From: Monosporascus cannonballus
Taxonomy: Eukaryota > Ascomycota > Sordariomycetes > Xylariales
Direction: 5' to 3'
NCBI GenBank assembly: GCA_004154925.1
Contig: QJNS01000010.1
Location: 496,001-560,000 of the forward strand
Length of the DNA stretch: 64,000 nt
The position numbers were made by a program, and so were the translations under genes. The notes under the pieces were generated by a model. That model was not told the DNA's origin and did not search any database. It worked only from the letters and a program-made list of their open reading frames with translations. Numbering within the stretch: position 1 is the first letter of the stretch; each line of letters starts with the position of its first letter. This document shows positions 51,919 through 62,922 of this stretch, one piece after another.

Positions 51919-52101
51919 CTAGTTGTTTTTCTTGTAATTGGTATAGTATTGCGAGTGTATTTTTAGTATCTGGTTTAATCGTTTTGTTTGTCCGTTTATT
52001 TGAAGTCTAAATGCGCTGAATAATTTGTGGTTTAAATTAAGTTGTAATATAAAACTTTGACAAAATTTCAAGGTAAACGTATTTTTTTTATTTAAGATCA
52101 T
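51919..52101 (-). pseudogene. Integrase fragment of element F
   Basis: An open minus-strand frame of 60 codons contains LFSAFRLQINGQTKRLNQIL and then HSQYYTNYKKNN. It matches FSxAFHPQTDGQTERxNQ...YLRxYxNYxQxxW of gypsy integrases, just before the catalytic core ends. The Pro and Asp of the motif are changed (HPQTD to RLQIN). It is a surviving open stretch, not a gene; pol has stops on both sides. Confidence 0.7.
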
Positions 52102-52661
52102 TTTATGTAGTAATCCGTAAATACTGAAGATATTTCTTAAAAAATATATGCTATTTGTTCCGTATTTATATCTTTCTGATAAGGTAGGAAATAAAAGAAT
52201 ATCGTAAATCGATTAATAATAACGAAAGTATTATCATAATATATTCTTATCGCTGAATTTTCGAATAAGGGAAATTTAGTAATAAAATCTATAATAACGA
52301 TTCCCGTGGTTTCTCTGATACTAGTAATGGTTGTAATTTTTCGTATAGTATATATTGTCGCACTTTGGCCTTATTGCAAAAGTCGTATTACCTTCGTATT
52401 TTTTTAAATTATTGTTTTTATTTTAGGAAAAAAAATAGGTACGTTAAAAATCGTTTTAAGATTTTATAAATCTCTGAATATTTATATAACTAATATTTAT
52501 ATGTTTTTCGTTCTAAACCTTTCTAATATTCCTTTAGCATTTGTATTTTGTTCATTTTTTGATTTTCTGATAAATTGTTATTATATTATTGGATTTTTTA
52601 ATGCATATCAAAAGGTATAGCTCGATTTGTCGCAATCTGTCGTAAGCGTAAATATCCTTTT

Positions 52662-53030
52662 TATTACGACCCAACCCAAGATCGGTCGCGAAAACGGTCG
52701 GACCCACATAAGAAGGTTACGTGATTTGGATCCCTTTTGGCGTCTAGATTCAAATAAATCTATACAGAACCAACTAAATCCAATGGCATTGGATCTGTAA
52801 CGATATCAAGATCTAATGGAGATCCAAACAACCTGTAAGGATATATGCGCTCATTATTTCCATAGTTTAGATAGCACCAGCTTGCAATAACAGATTGTTA
52901 CCCAAGCACCCTTGGTATTACGAGACGTGATACATTACTGTATCCATTGCTCAGAATCCCACGATACTCCTGCCAACATAAACCCGTACGACTAAGGTTT
53001 AATAGTTGGTTAAACCACCTAGCCGTCACA
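52662..53030 (+). mobile_element. Solo LTR S1 in element F, TSD CTTTT
   Basis: A 369-bp LTR begins TATTACGACCCAACCCAAGA and ends TAGCCGTCACA. CTTTT flanks it on both sides (52657-52661, 53031-53035). No internal region exists, so LTR-LTR recombination removed it. It has far fewer RIP changes than the host element and is thus young. In LTR orientation it reads U3 with two GATC-rich motifs, TATATG (52842), AGCTTGCAATAACAG (52879) and the conserved R-U5. Its sequence is the reverse complement of S2 (62439-62815). Confidence 0.9.
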
Positions 53031-53854
53031 CTTTTATAGTGGTATCAAAAATTGTATAGCTAATTTTAATCATTTTTTCCTCAAAGTTTGGTCACTTACT
53101 TAAAATATTAGTTTTACCGTTTTTAAGCTCTTTTTATAAATAATAACGAAGTTAAAGTTCGCCAATTTTTCCGCATATTTTAATTATTGTTTTGTAAAAT
53201 TTTTAGTCGTAGTAAAATAGGTAAGATTTTAGTAATCTGTAAAAACCTTAATCTGATATAAATTTCTCTTAAGAAAATATCTGAACTTTCGAAATGCCAT
53301 AATAATAGCCATAACTTCTTTAGCTGGGATACCGTAATTAAGTTCGGTTCCTTTTAATTTATACGAAAAAAATACAATAAAGTATAATTTGCTTTGACTA
53401 TGTCGTTATCCGATTACCGCACTTAACGTGTAATCCGAATCGTCGATTTCCAGTTTAACGAGACGTACTAGGTTGTACATAATTAATATTGGTTCGCTGA
53501 TAATCGCATCTTTAATCCTTAAAATGCTCTTTTTTATTTCGATGGTCTATATAATCTTTTTTGGTAAGGTAAATTAAAAATATAGTTATTCTGCTGAAAT
53601 TTCGATTAAATTTCTCATAATAAATGGCAAATTTAAGGAATGCCTCTATATCCTTCACCGTCGTTAGCGTTTACCATTGTATAATTGCAGCGATTTTCTT
53701 TGAGTTTATTTTAATATGTTCTAGAGCAATAATATGTTCCAGATATTCTATTTTCTATATATAGAATAGGCCTTTTTTCGTTAATTAACAGCTTCGCGTC
53801 TTGTAAAACTTAAAGAACTTTATAAACTTATTTTATATATTCTTTTTCCGTGTT

Positions 53855-53905
53855 CGATACAATAAAGATGTTATTAAGATAGCAAACGACAAAAACATTA
53901 AGATA
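53855..53905 (-). pseudogene. Reverse transcriptase trace of element F, catalytic box destroyed
   Basis: The minus strand reads YLNVFVVCYLNNIFIVSNTEK. The catalytic YLDD is YLNN: both GAC/GAT codons became AAC/AAT by G-to-A change, as RIP gives on this strand. Even without stops the enzyme would be inactive. Confidence 0.7.
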
Positions 53906-55207
53906 TTTCCGTAATACATAATTAATTATTCGTTAAAAGGTTGCTAGTACGTTCGTAAATCCTATTGGCGTAACTAAGTACTTAAATAATCCGTGTTTCA
54001 TTTTGAAAGCTGTTTTCTATTCGTATTTTTTCTTAATTCTAATAAAGTTATATCTATTCCTAAAATTAAGTACTGTAAATTATTTGGTTCCGTAAAATCG
54101 ATTTTTTTTATAATTAAGGATAATAATATTTGATTTTTAATAATAATATCGTTTAATTGGCGATAATTAACTATAAACTGTAATGTCTCTTTTTTTTAAA
54201 TATGAAAAATAAAAGATATTTCGCTAGTAACTTCGAAAGTCGAATTTATCCTTTTTGTAACCAATTTTCTAAATATTCTTTAAAAGCGCGTAATTCGTTT
54301 TTATTAAGGTTATATATAAGGGATAACTTCGTTAATAAATCTTTTTTGGGATTATTTTATAATTTTATTTACTATATTTCGGTAATTTCGTATTAAATTT
54401 CTTTTTGATATGCTGTTTATATCGATAGTATTATAATAACATATTAATTAAATCTTTTAACCTTTAGGATTGCTTCTTAAAATCGTTATTTAGTTACCTT
54501 AATTTCGCTTTAATAATAATAACGATACGTCGTATTTTTTTAATACCCGTTCTTTTTCTTATATTTTATTCTCTTAGATATAAATGTATCTGTTGTATTT
54601 TTATACCTGTAGTTGTCGCTCTTCTCGATCGAATATTAAGATCTTATATCTTCTTTCTTTTGTTTGCCGATGGAAAATAAGGCAAACTTTATCTAGCCAA
54701 TTCTTTATATATCAAAATTATTATATTGGCGTATTTATAGTAATCCTAAGATTATATCGTAATTTCTAAATAAAATAATGTAGAAATTCACGGTCTGGTA
54801 TTATTTTTAAACGAACATCTCGAAATAATTAATTTCGCGTAAAAACCTTTCGTTATCGTAGACAAATTCCTAACTTTCGGCGTTCGTAGCTGTATATAGT
54901 TTTAATTTATATTTCTATAGCATTTTAAGCTTATTAACCATATCTAGTGCAATATAATTTTCGTCTAAAATTTCGTAGTTTACTATTACGATATACTAGT
55001 ATATCTCAATTCGTATATCTAAGGTAATAAGATTATGAACAACTCCTATCGTCGCGTTTAAAGCTTTTTTTAGGAGTTTTTTCTAATTTCTCTAGATTTC
55101 GTTATTCTGCAGCCTTTTTATAGTTAACCTTTTCTTTTTAATTTCTTTTCGAATTCGTCGAGCTTTATCTGTGTTTCTTTATTTAGCACGTCTAGTTGCT
55201 GTATTTG

Positions 55208-55595
55208 TATGACAGCTAGGCGGTTTAACCAACTATTAAACCTTAGTTATACGAGTTTATATTTAGCAGAAGTATTGTAGGATTTTGAGCAATCAATACA
55301 GTAGTATGTCATGTCTTATAATACCAAGAGTGCTGAAATTATACTGCAAACAATTGGTATTAATAAGTATTATAAGCTGGTATTTTTTAAACTATACTAA
55401 TAAACGTATCTATATATTAATTTCTTTCTTATTATTCGTTTTTGCTTAATAAAACTTTGCTAAGCGGTTGTTTAATAATGCTTAGTAATACTTAATTGCG
55501 ATCTGCTAAGCACTGATTATATAATTTGAGCTGACGTAATCTTTGTAATCTTAGCCCGACTATTTCCATAGGCCCAGCTTAGTTAGGTCGTAATA
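55208..55595 (-). repeat. 3' LTR of element G
   Basis: It starts TATGACAGCTAGGCGGTTTA (from TGTGACAGC) and ends TTAGGTCGTAATA. U3 is of the B type (GCTAAGCGGTTGTTTAATAA, ATCTGCTAAGCACTGATTA). It lies inside the gag of F. The 5 bp before it are ATTTG; the matching copy on the far side was not found. Confidence 0.75.
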
Positions 55596-55899
55596 TGACT
55601 TCTCTTTTTTCAGAATCTTGCTCTTAAAATTATTTTTTCTTTAGTAAATAATTCTTTTTTTCAATATATTTTCTCGCGTCACTAAAGATCGTGGTCAAGT
55701 TTCTTCGTCTATTAGATGTCGCCAAAACCTGTTTCTTATCTTTGACAAATTTAATTTTGAAGTTATGCCGTAAATCCTTATAATTTTTAACAGGCTAAAA
55801 ATGCAAAATAATTAACAATATTTTTAAATACAAAAAATATATTAAATATAATTACCTTTATAATAGAAACAGTATTTCTTTGTTCTTTTTAACAAATAT

Positions 55900-56191
55900 T
55901 TTTTATCGACAATTAACGTTTAAAATAGGAAAAGGTGCTTATAGAAAAACATTTCTTAGAATTATAAAAACGTTACCAGTAAAAAAAATAAACGAAGCTA
56001 TTATACGGTTAATTCGTTTTCGGAAATAAAAAGCGTTTTTTTTTATTCGAAAGGGGTTAAAATGATATAATAAGAATTGCAGTAACTAAAGGAGTTAAAA
56101 AAAATAAAAGCGTTAGAAATAAGCTAATACCGAGGCCTTTTTAGCTGCCTTGAATTCTTTCATTACCTTTAAGTTATCCGGTATCGATTAG
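55900..56191 (+). pseudogene. Antisense accessory ORF of element G
   Basis: The plus strand reads KINEAIIRLIRFRK, KAFFFIRKGLK, and ANTEAFLAALNSFITFKLSG before ID and TAG. It aligns with the element B copy (INEAITQLIRFRKQKACFR, NAETFLAAL). Many stops are present, more than in A or B. The position between integrase and 3' LTR is the same. Confidence 0.5.
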
Positions 56192-56944
56192 TCGTTTATA
56201 AATATTAATTTAAACGTTATTATCTCCGGTAGTTCCGCCGTTATTAATAAAAGTTTTTTAGTAAGCGCTAGGCGCCAATAAGATTTTTGGCAGGTTCCTA
56301 GATGTTTTCGAAATCCGAGTGCTTTTTTTATTTGATTAGATACTAAGTAAATCCGTGTTTTTTTCTTATGTCGAATATTTTCTATATCTTATATAATTAT
56401 TTGTCTTCTACCTTTATATCGTTTTATGCCATATGCATCTTTATGGTATCCGTTGTTAACTCAAATAAGAAAATATGAAAAACTAGATGGAGTTTGACTT
56501 TGATAAAAATTTCAATTGATAGTTATTTTCTAAAATTTTTTAGCGATGTTGTATGGACCGATATATTTGAAATCGAGTTTCTTATTAGGTTTTTTTGTTT
56601 GAATATTTTTGACAAAAAAATAAATAATTTTCTTTTCTTCGAAGGTTAATCCCTTTAATCGTTTTTTGTTATAGTATTTATTTATCTAGTTATGTACGAA
56701 TTCTAATTTCATCTTTATTTCTTAATATAATTGTTCAAGTTGTTTTAACGTAAGAATTGTTTTGATATTAATAGGTCCATTATATGTATCTTTATAAATA
56801 TCTAGTATAAAATTAAAATTAACGTTTGCTAAAATTATTTTAATGCTTTCGTAATAACTGGTGTTATATATTAACTGTGCCGTAAGAAACTTTTTAACCT
56901 AATTGTTCTGTTTATAGTTAATGTAATATCGTAAGTATATCTCT

Positions 56945-57020
56945 AATATCTAGTTTAACTGTTCGATTTATTTATCCATTTAGGGTTTAAACGCGCTAAA
57001 TAATTTGTGATTCAGGCCGA
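56945..57020 (-). pseudogene. Integrase trace of element G
   Basis: The reverse complement aligns with the HPQTDGQTERxNQ region of A and F (LNHKLFSAF-like start; GQTE region altered). It is 1.5 kb from the RT motif, as in the other copies. Confidence 0.55.
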
Positions 57021-58464
57021 TTTACGCTATAAGGCCTTATTAAAACTTTAAGATGAACGTAATTCCTTTGTTAAAAATAGTTTCGTAAGATAATCCGTAT
57101 ATATTGAAAATGTATCTGAAATAATATATGCCATTTGTTCGGTATTAGTATTTTTGTAATAAGGTAAAAAATAAAAGAAATTCGTATATCGATTAATAAT
57201 AAAGAAAGTGTTATCATAATATACTCCGGTCGTTAAATTTTCGAATAAGTGAAATTTGGTAATAGAATCTATAATAATTAAATTTTATAGTTGTTCCGAA
57301 ATTGGTAATGATTATAATATTCCGTATAGTTTATGTTATCGTACCTTAGCCTTATTATAAAGGTTGTATTACCGTTATATTTTTAAACCGTTATTTTCAT
57401 TTTAAGAAAAGAATATGAGCGTTAAAATCGTTTTAAAGTATTGTGGATTCCTAAGTGTTTATATAATTAGTATTTATATATTTTTTATATTAAGTTCTTT
57501 TAGTATTCTATTAAAACTTGTATTTTGTCCGTCTTTTGATCTTTTGAAAGACCGTCGTTATACTGCTGGATTTTCTGATATATATCAAAAGGTACTGCCC
57601 GAATTGTCGTAATCTATTACGGGCGTAAATGTTTTTCTATAATAGTGTTAAAAATTATATAGTTAACTTTAACCAATTTCTTTTTAAAATCTGGTCGCCT
57701 ACTTAAAGTATTGGTTTTGCCGTTTCTTAAGCCCATTTTATAAATAATAACGAAGTCAAAATTTGCTAATTTTTTTACGTATCCTAATTATCGTCTTAGA
57801 AGTTCTTTGATCGTAGTAAAAACAGGCAAAGTTTTAATAATCCTTATAAACTATGATTTGATATAAGCTTCTTTTTAAAAATATTTAAATTCTTTAAAGG
57901 GTATAATAATAGCCATAAACTTTTTATTTAGGATACCGTAATTAAATTTGACGTTTTTTAATTTGTATAAAAAATATAAGAAGACATATTTTGCCTTAAT
58001 TATTTCGTTATTCGATTACTGCGTTTAATGCATAATCTGAAATATTCGTTTTTAATTTAACGGGGCGGGTTAAATCGTATATAATTAGTATTGGCTTATT
58101 AATAATTACATCTTTGATTTTCTAAAATATTTTTTCTATTTTGAGCGTCCATTTAAATTCTTTTTTTCGTAAGATTGGTTAAGGATATAGTCATCCTGCT
58201 AAAGTTCCGAATAAACTTTCTGTAATAATTAGCAAATCGAAAAATATTTGTACCTTCTTAACCGCGGTTAGCGTCTATTATTTTGTGACTATAGCGATTT
58301 TCTTTAGATTTATTCTGATATGTTCTAGGGTAATAATATATCTTAAATATTTTATTTCTTGTGCGTAAAATTGATTTTTTTTTTTTTGCGTTAACAAACA
58401 GCCTTACGTCCTATAAAGTTTGAAAAACTTTATGAATATATTCTGCAGATGTTTTTTTCGTTTC

Positions 58465-58515
58465 TGAAAAGATAAAAATATCGTCAAAATAGCAAACGAC
58501 GGAAATATCGAGGTT
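58465..58515 (-). pseudogene. Reverse transcriptase catalytic trace of element G
   Basis: The minus strand reads NLDISVVCYFDDIFIFSET with both catalytic Asp intact. Confidence 0.75.
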
Positions 58516-60649
58516 TTTCGTAATATATAATTAATTATTTGTTTAAAGATTATTAGCACGTTCGTAAATCCTATTAATATAACCAAATACTTAAATAGTC
58601 CGTATTTCGTCTTAAAGGTTATTTTTTATTCGTATTATTTTTTAATGTTAATAAGGTTATATTTATTTTTAAAATCAAATATTATGAACTATTTAGCTTC
58701 GTAAAGTTAGTTTGTTATTTCTGTAACTAAAACTAATATTATTCTATCTTTAATAGTAATATCGTTTAAATATTAATAATTAATTATAAATCGCAATTTT
58801 TCGTTTTTCTTTAATACGAAAAATATTAGATATCCCATTAATAATTTCGAAAATTAAATACATTTTTTCTATAACCGATTTTTTAAAGGTTCTTTGAAAA
58901 TACGTAATTTATTTCCGCTAAGGTTGTAAATATATTAAAATTTCGTCGAAAATACTTTTTTAAAAAGTATTTTATAATCCTATTTAATATGTTCTAATAA
59001 TTTCGTATTAAGTTTTTTCTTACAAAGTTACTTATATCGGTAATATTATAATAATATATTAATTAAAATCTTTAATTTTTGAGATTATTGTTTTAAATCG
59101 TTATTTAATTGCCCTAATTTTATTTTGATAGTTATAACAATACGTCGTATTTTTCTTTAATGCCTATTTTATTTTTTATATTTTATTCTTTTAGATATAA
59201 AGGCATTTATTATATTGTTATACCTGTATTTATTACTATTTTCTGTCGAATATTAAAATCTTTATTTTTTTCTTTTTTATTTATTAAGAGGATATAAAAC
59301 AAACCTTATCTAGTTAATCTCTTTATTAATTAAAACTCAGTACTGGCATATTCATAATAATTCTAAGATCATATCGTAATTCCCAAATAAAACGATATCG
59401 CAATTAACTTTCTAGTATCGTCCTTGGATAAAAATCTCGAAATAATTAATTTCGTGTATAATATTCTCGTTATCGTAAGCAAATTCCTAACTTTCGACAT
59501 TCGTAGCTATATAAGGTTTTAACTTATATCTTCATAACAATCTAAGCTTATTAATTACATCTGGTATAAAATAATTTCCGCTCAAAACTTTGCAATCTAT
59601 TTTTACAATATACTAATTCGTTCCAATTTGTATATCCAAAATAGTAAAATTATTAACGGTTTTTATTATTACGCTTAAAGCCCTTTCTATGAATTCCTTT
59701 TAATTTCTTTAAATTTCGTTATCTTACGGCTTTTATATAAATAACTCTTTTTTTAAATATTTATTTAAATTTATCGAACTTTATTTATGTTTCTATATAT
59801 AACGCATCAAGTTGTTATATTTATCGTTATTATCGGCATAATATCTCTTTAAATTATATCTGTGATTCGTAATTTTCTTATAACTTTTTTCCTTATTAAA
59901 TATATTATTTTCTATAGTTTCGACCGGATTTTATTATACGTTATATTAATTAGTATCCTAAAGTTCGCTTATAAATTAACGTATTCCTTTTTTAATAACA
60001 ATTTTTGTTAAGATTTATAATAAATAGTGGTTGAAAATAAAGATATATAATAACTTTTTAACAATACTTCTTTATTATATACTAAATTAACTCTTTTTTC
60101 GTTTAATAATTATATTATTCGTAATTTTAAAAAACGTTTATTTATAGGTATTATTTTTTCGGGCTAACCTTTTATTTCGGCCAGTTAACGAATATTAATT
60201 TTCAAGGTTATAAATCGAAAATATTGATATTATTATTTATCATTTTTATTATTTCCGATTCAGTTTAAAAATTCGAATCCTTTATAATATATACGGGTAA
60301 TTCTTTCGTATATATATTATTTTCATTTTTCGTAATCGTGATATTCTCGTTATCGATAATACATAGTATATATTCTGCCGTATCGATTAACGATTCCGGA
60401 ACAGATCTTTTCTGTCCAATCTTAATATTCTCGTAACCATCCTTGTAATTTTTCTTATTATAATCGTAATATCTGCCGAACTATCTTTTTGGCATTTCGC
60501 TTCTCTTATTGGACCTCTCGCTATAGGGGGCCCGGTACGTACTTAAGCCAAATTATGTTAATGGATTTATTTCTATTCTTTTAATTTTGTTTGGATTATC
60601 TTTCGAATACGGGTTTCTAATTATTCTAACGGGATCTTTTAGGTGCCTT

Positions 60650-60705
60650 ATATTATACTGCTTTATATCCTATTCTGTTGCAATTAAAACATTTAATTTG
60701 GCTCT
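60650..60705 (-). pseudogene. Gag zinc-knuckle trace of element G
   Basis: The minus strand reads KCFNCNRIGYKAV*YKAPKR: C-X2-C intact, His changed to Tyr and the fourth Cys to Tyr, both RIP-type. Confidence 0.65.
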
Positions 60706-61729
60706 AGTCTTTTTTGTAAATAGCCTCCAATTTCATAAGTCCTAGTTTCGTACCGTAAAAAATGTTATTATTCTAAAAAATATTAATAATAATCGTATAT
60801 CGAATTTTGGTATTACTTCTTTTTTTGGTACTCTTAATACGTCAGGCATATTATTTATTATTAATTTTAATTACCATAACGATATAATTTAATAAATAAT
60901 TTTGCTAATTAAATTTAAAAAGTTTTTTTTGTACTTTTTTTTTAAATTATCGAAAAACTTAGCCTTTAATACCTTTTGATTCCAATTCTATTTAAACGTT
61001 AATTAAACGAATATATTATCGTAATAAAATATTAATCGCTTTTATCGTAACTGCTGAATTTACATTTCGGTTTTTGTTTTTTCGTATATTATTCCGAAAA
61101 CCTTTATTAATATTTGCTTAAATTATTCGTAATCATTATATATTCTTATTACATCTGGGTTTTCTTTTTCGATTAATAAAATACCATGCTTTTTTATAAC
61201 GGGTTCGAATTAAATAGCCGTATTTCCGATAAGTCGTTCGATCGCAACTTTAATTCGTATAATAGGTGTAAGTAATTAAATAAGAAAATACTCGAAATAT
61301 ACTCGATATTAAGTTAAGAACAATAATAGCTTAATCGAAATTTCGTCGACAAATTCTGGTTTAAGGGGTTTAAAAACTTTTTTTAATTTCTAAATAAAAT
61401 TTAGCTAAATAACCTAGCTTATTCGAAAAAGCTTCCCGATTTTAAAAACTTTTCTTTTTTAAAAAAAACTTTTATAAACCGCTTTAAAGGACGTTATAAG
61501 GTTATTATTATCTTTTTAAGCTGAAAAATACATTTATTTATAATATCTAGACTTCGAAAAACTTCTTCGCAAAAAAGACAAAGTTACTTCTTTTTCTTTT
61601 CGGATTCCATTCCGATATCCGAGTTATCAAGAATTTAATGAATGGACTATTCGGGCTGCTTACTAGTAAATATAATATAGGCGATATTGCTTAAAGTTTA
61701 ACGGTACTATTAAACAAAAAATTATAATA

Positions 61730-62345
61730 TATAATGGCTAAAAGGTTTAATTAATTCTTAAATCTTAATCGTACGGATTTATATTAACAAAAATAACATA
61801 AAATTCTGAACAATAAATATAATACTATATTACGTTTCGTAATATTAAGAAATAACAAATAGGTCCTAATTAGGATTATCGTAATATTAATAATAAGCCA
61901 TAATTAAGGTAATCGTATATATATATATAGTTATAAAAACATATTATTATTAAGTTATTACGGATTTTTGTTTTTTTAAAAAAGTAAATGTACCAAACGA
62001 AACCGTTTTTACGCAATTACAACTCAGGCCTCGCTGGCTCGTTACGGGATTTGGGATTTGATTAGTTAATATTTAGCGTTATGGAGCGGTACTTGAGTGA
62101 CTTTGAAGAAATTGAGCTAGCTGAGGTAACCGAACTTTTTGCTGCGCCACGTTTGTTCTACTCCCCCGGAGCTTTTCTCTACTCCCTCCGAGCTAGGTAA
62201 CCGGCTTAAGGTGCTTAAGCGGCTTAAGGTACTTGGCACTTTAAGACCTTTGAGCCAGTTACGTAATGTCTTGGCTTGAGTCGGATTCAGCTTTTCTTGT
62301 GGCCCCGACCGTTTGTAGGGAAGCCAAGACCGTTAGGTCATAACA
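61730..62345 (-). repeat. Right LTR of the F/G block, interrupted by a T tail
   Basis: The R-U5 half starts TATAATGGCTAAAAGGTTTA (61730-~61858) and the U3 half resumes near 62205 (GGCTTAAGGTGCTTAAGCGG) to end GGTCATAACA at 62345. Between them lies sequence ending GAGCTAGCTGAGGTAAC, the tail of repeat T, plus AT-rich DNA. The U3 is C/F-type, so this is more likely the 5' LTR of F than of G. AAACG follows it; TAACG precedes the F LTR at 50264, a 4/5 match that could be a mutated target duplication. Confidence 0.6.
61880..62140 (+). repeat. Tail-only copy of repeat T
   Basis: From about 62000 the sequence CGTTTTTACGCAATTACAACTCAGGCCTCGCTGGCTCGTTACGGGA and the end TTGAGCTAGCTGAGGTAAC aligns with the last ~150 bp of T copies 1 and 2. 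The left limit is not clear. Almost no RIP is seen in the last 150 bp. Confidence 0.5.
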
Positions 62346-62438
62346 AAACGGCTCGTTTAGTAATTTGACTCGTTCGATAGTGTAGTAAGTTACCAGTGTT
62401 TATATATTTATAAAATATTATAATAAAAATATTGTAAA
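62346..62438. other. Short spacer between F LTR and solo LTR S2
   Basis: 93 bp, first half of normal composition, second half AT-rich, ending in GTAAA that is the left target duplication of S2. I see no feature in it. Confidence 0.5.
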
Positions 62439-62815
62439 TGTGACGGCTATCCGGTTTAGCCAACTATTAAACCTAAGTCGTACGGGTTTATGTTGGCAGG
62501 AGTATCGTGGGAATCTGAGCAATGGATACAGTAACTGGTCACGTCTCGTAATACCAAGGGTGTCTTGGGTAACGATCTGTTATTACAAGCTAATGTTATT
62601 TACACTATGGGAAATAATAAGCGTATATATCCTTCACAGTTTGATTAAATCTCCATTAGATCTTGACGTTATCACAGATCCAATGTTATTGGATTTGATT
62701 GGTTCTGTATGGATTCACTTGGATCTTGACGCCAAGAGAGATGAGATCCAAATCACGTAACTCTTTCGCGTGGGTCCGACCGTTCTTGCGACCGATCTTG
62801 GTTTGGGTCGTAACA
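62439..62815 (-). mobile_element. Solo LTR S2, TSD GTAAA
   Basis: A 377-bp LTR starts TGTGACGGCTATCCGGTTTA and ends TTTGGGTCGTAACA, flanked by perfect GTAAA (62434-62438, 62816-62820). It is almost free of RIP. It is the same LTR type as S1 in inverted orientation. The U3 half includes two copies of GATCTTGACG and paired GATCCAA.GTTATTGGAT-like motifs. The open frame across it (62440-62760) is fortuitous. It marks the border between repeat DNA and gene-like DNA. Confidence 0.9.
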
Positions 62816-62922
62816 GTAAAGAAATAAATGCACACGATAAAACCTTCGGCGACTAGTCGCCAACTTATACGCATAAGGATAATTACAAAACCCCGTTTCC
62901 GGGTAATATATGTAGCTGCTGC

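Larger units (their letters stand above)
50657..55207 (-). mobile_element. Element F: Ty3/gypsy, internal region incomplete
   Basis: On the minus strand the visible parts are gag (cut at 55207), RT (~53875), integrase (51919-52101) and, on the plus strand, the antisense ORF (50941-51277), then the LTR at 50264. A solo LTR interrupts the pol at 52662-53030; without it pol reads on as in element A. Gag is cut off by the 3' LTR of G and its missing half is not found beyond G. Confidence 0.75.
55596..61729 (-). mobile_element. Element G: Ty3/gypsy internal region, minus strand
   Basis: The minus-strand order is gag (to 61729), zinc knuckle (~60680), RT (~58485) and integrase (~56980); the antisense ORF is at ~55900-56191. 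The LTR on the right (61730-62345) has a C/F-type U3 while the left LTR has a B/G-type U3, so the two ends do not come from one insertion. All frames are RIP-broken. Confidence 0.75.

Noticed and set aside
62440..62760. 106-codon plus-strand open frame
   Set aside because: It lies wholly in solo LTR S2; the matching LTR S1 does not keep the frame.
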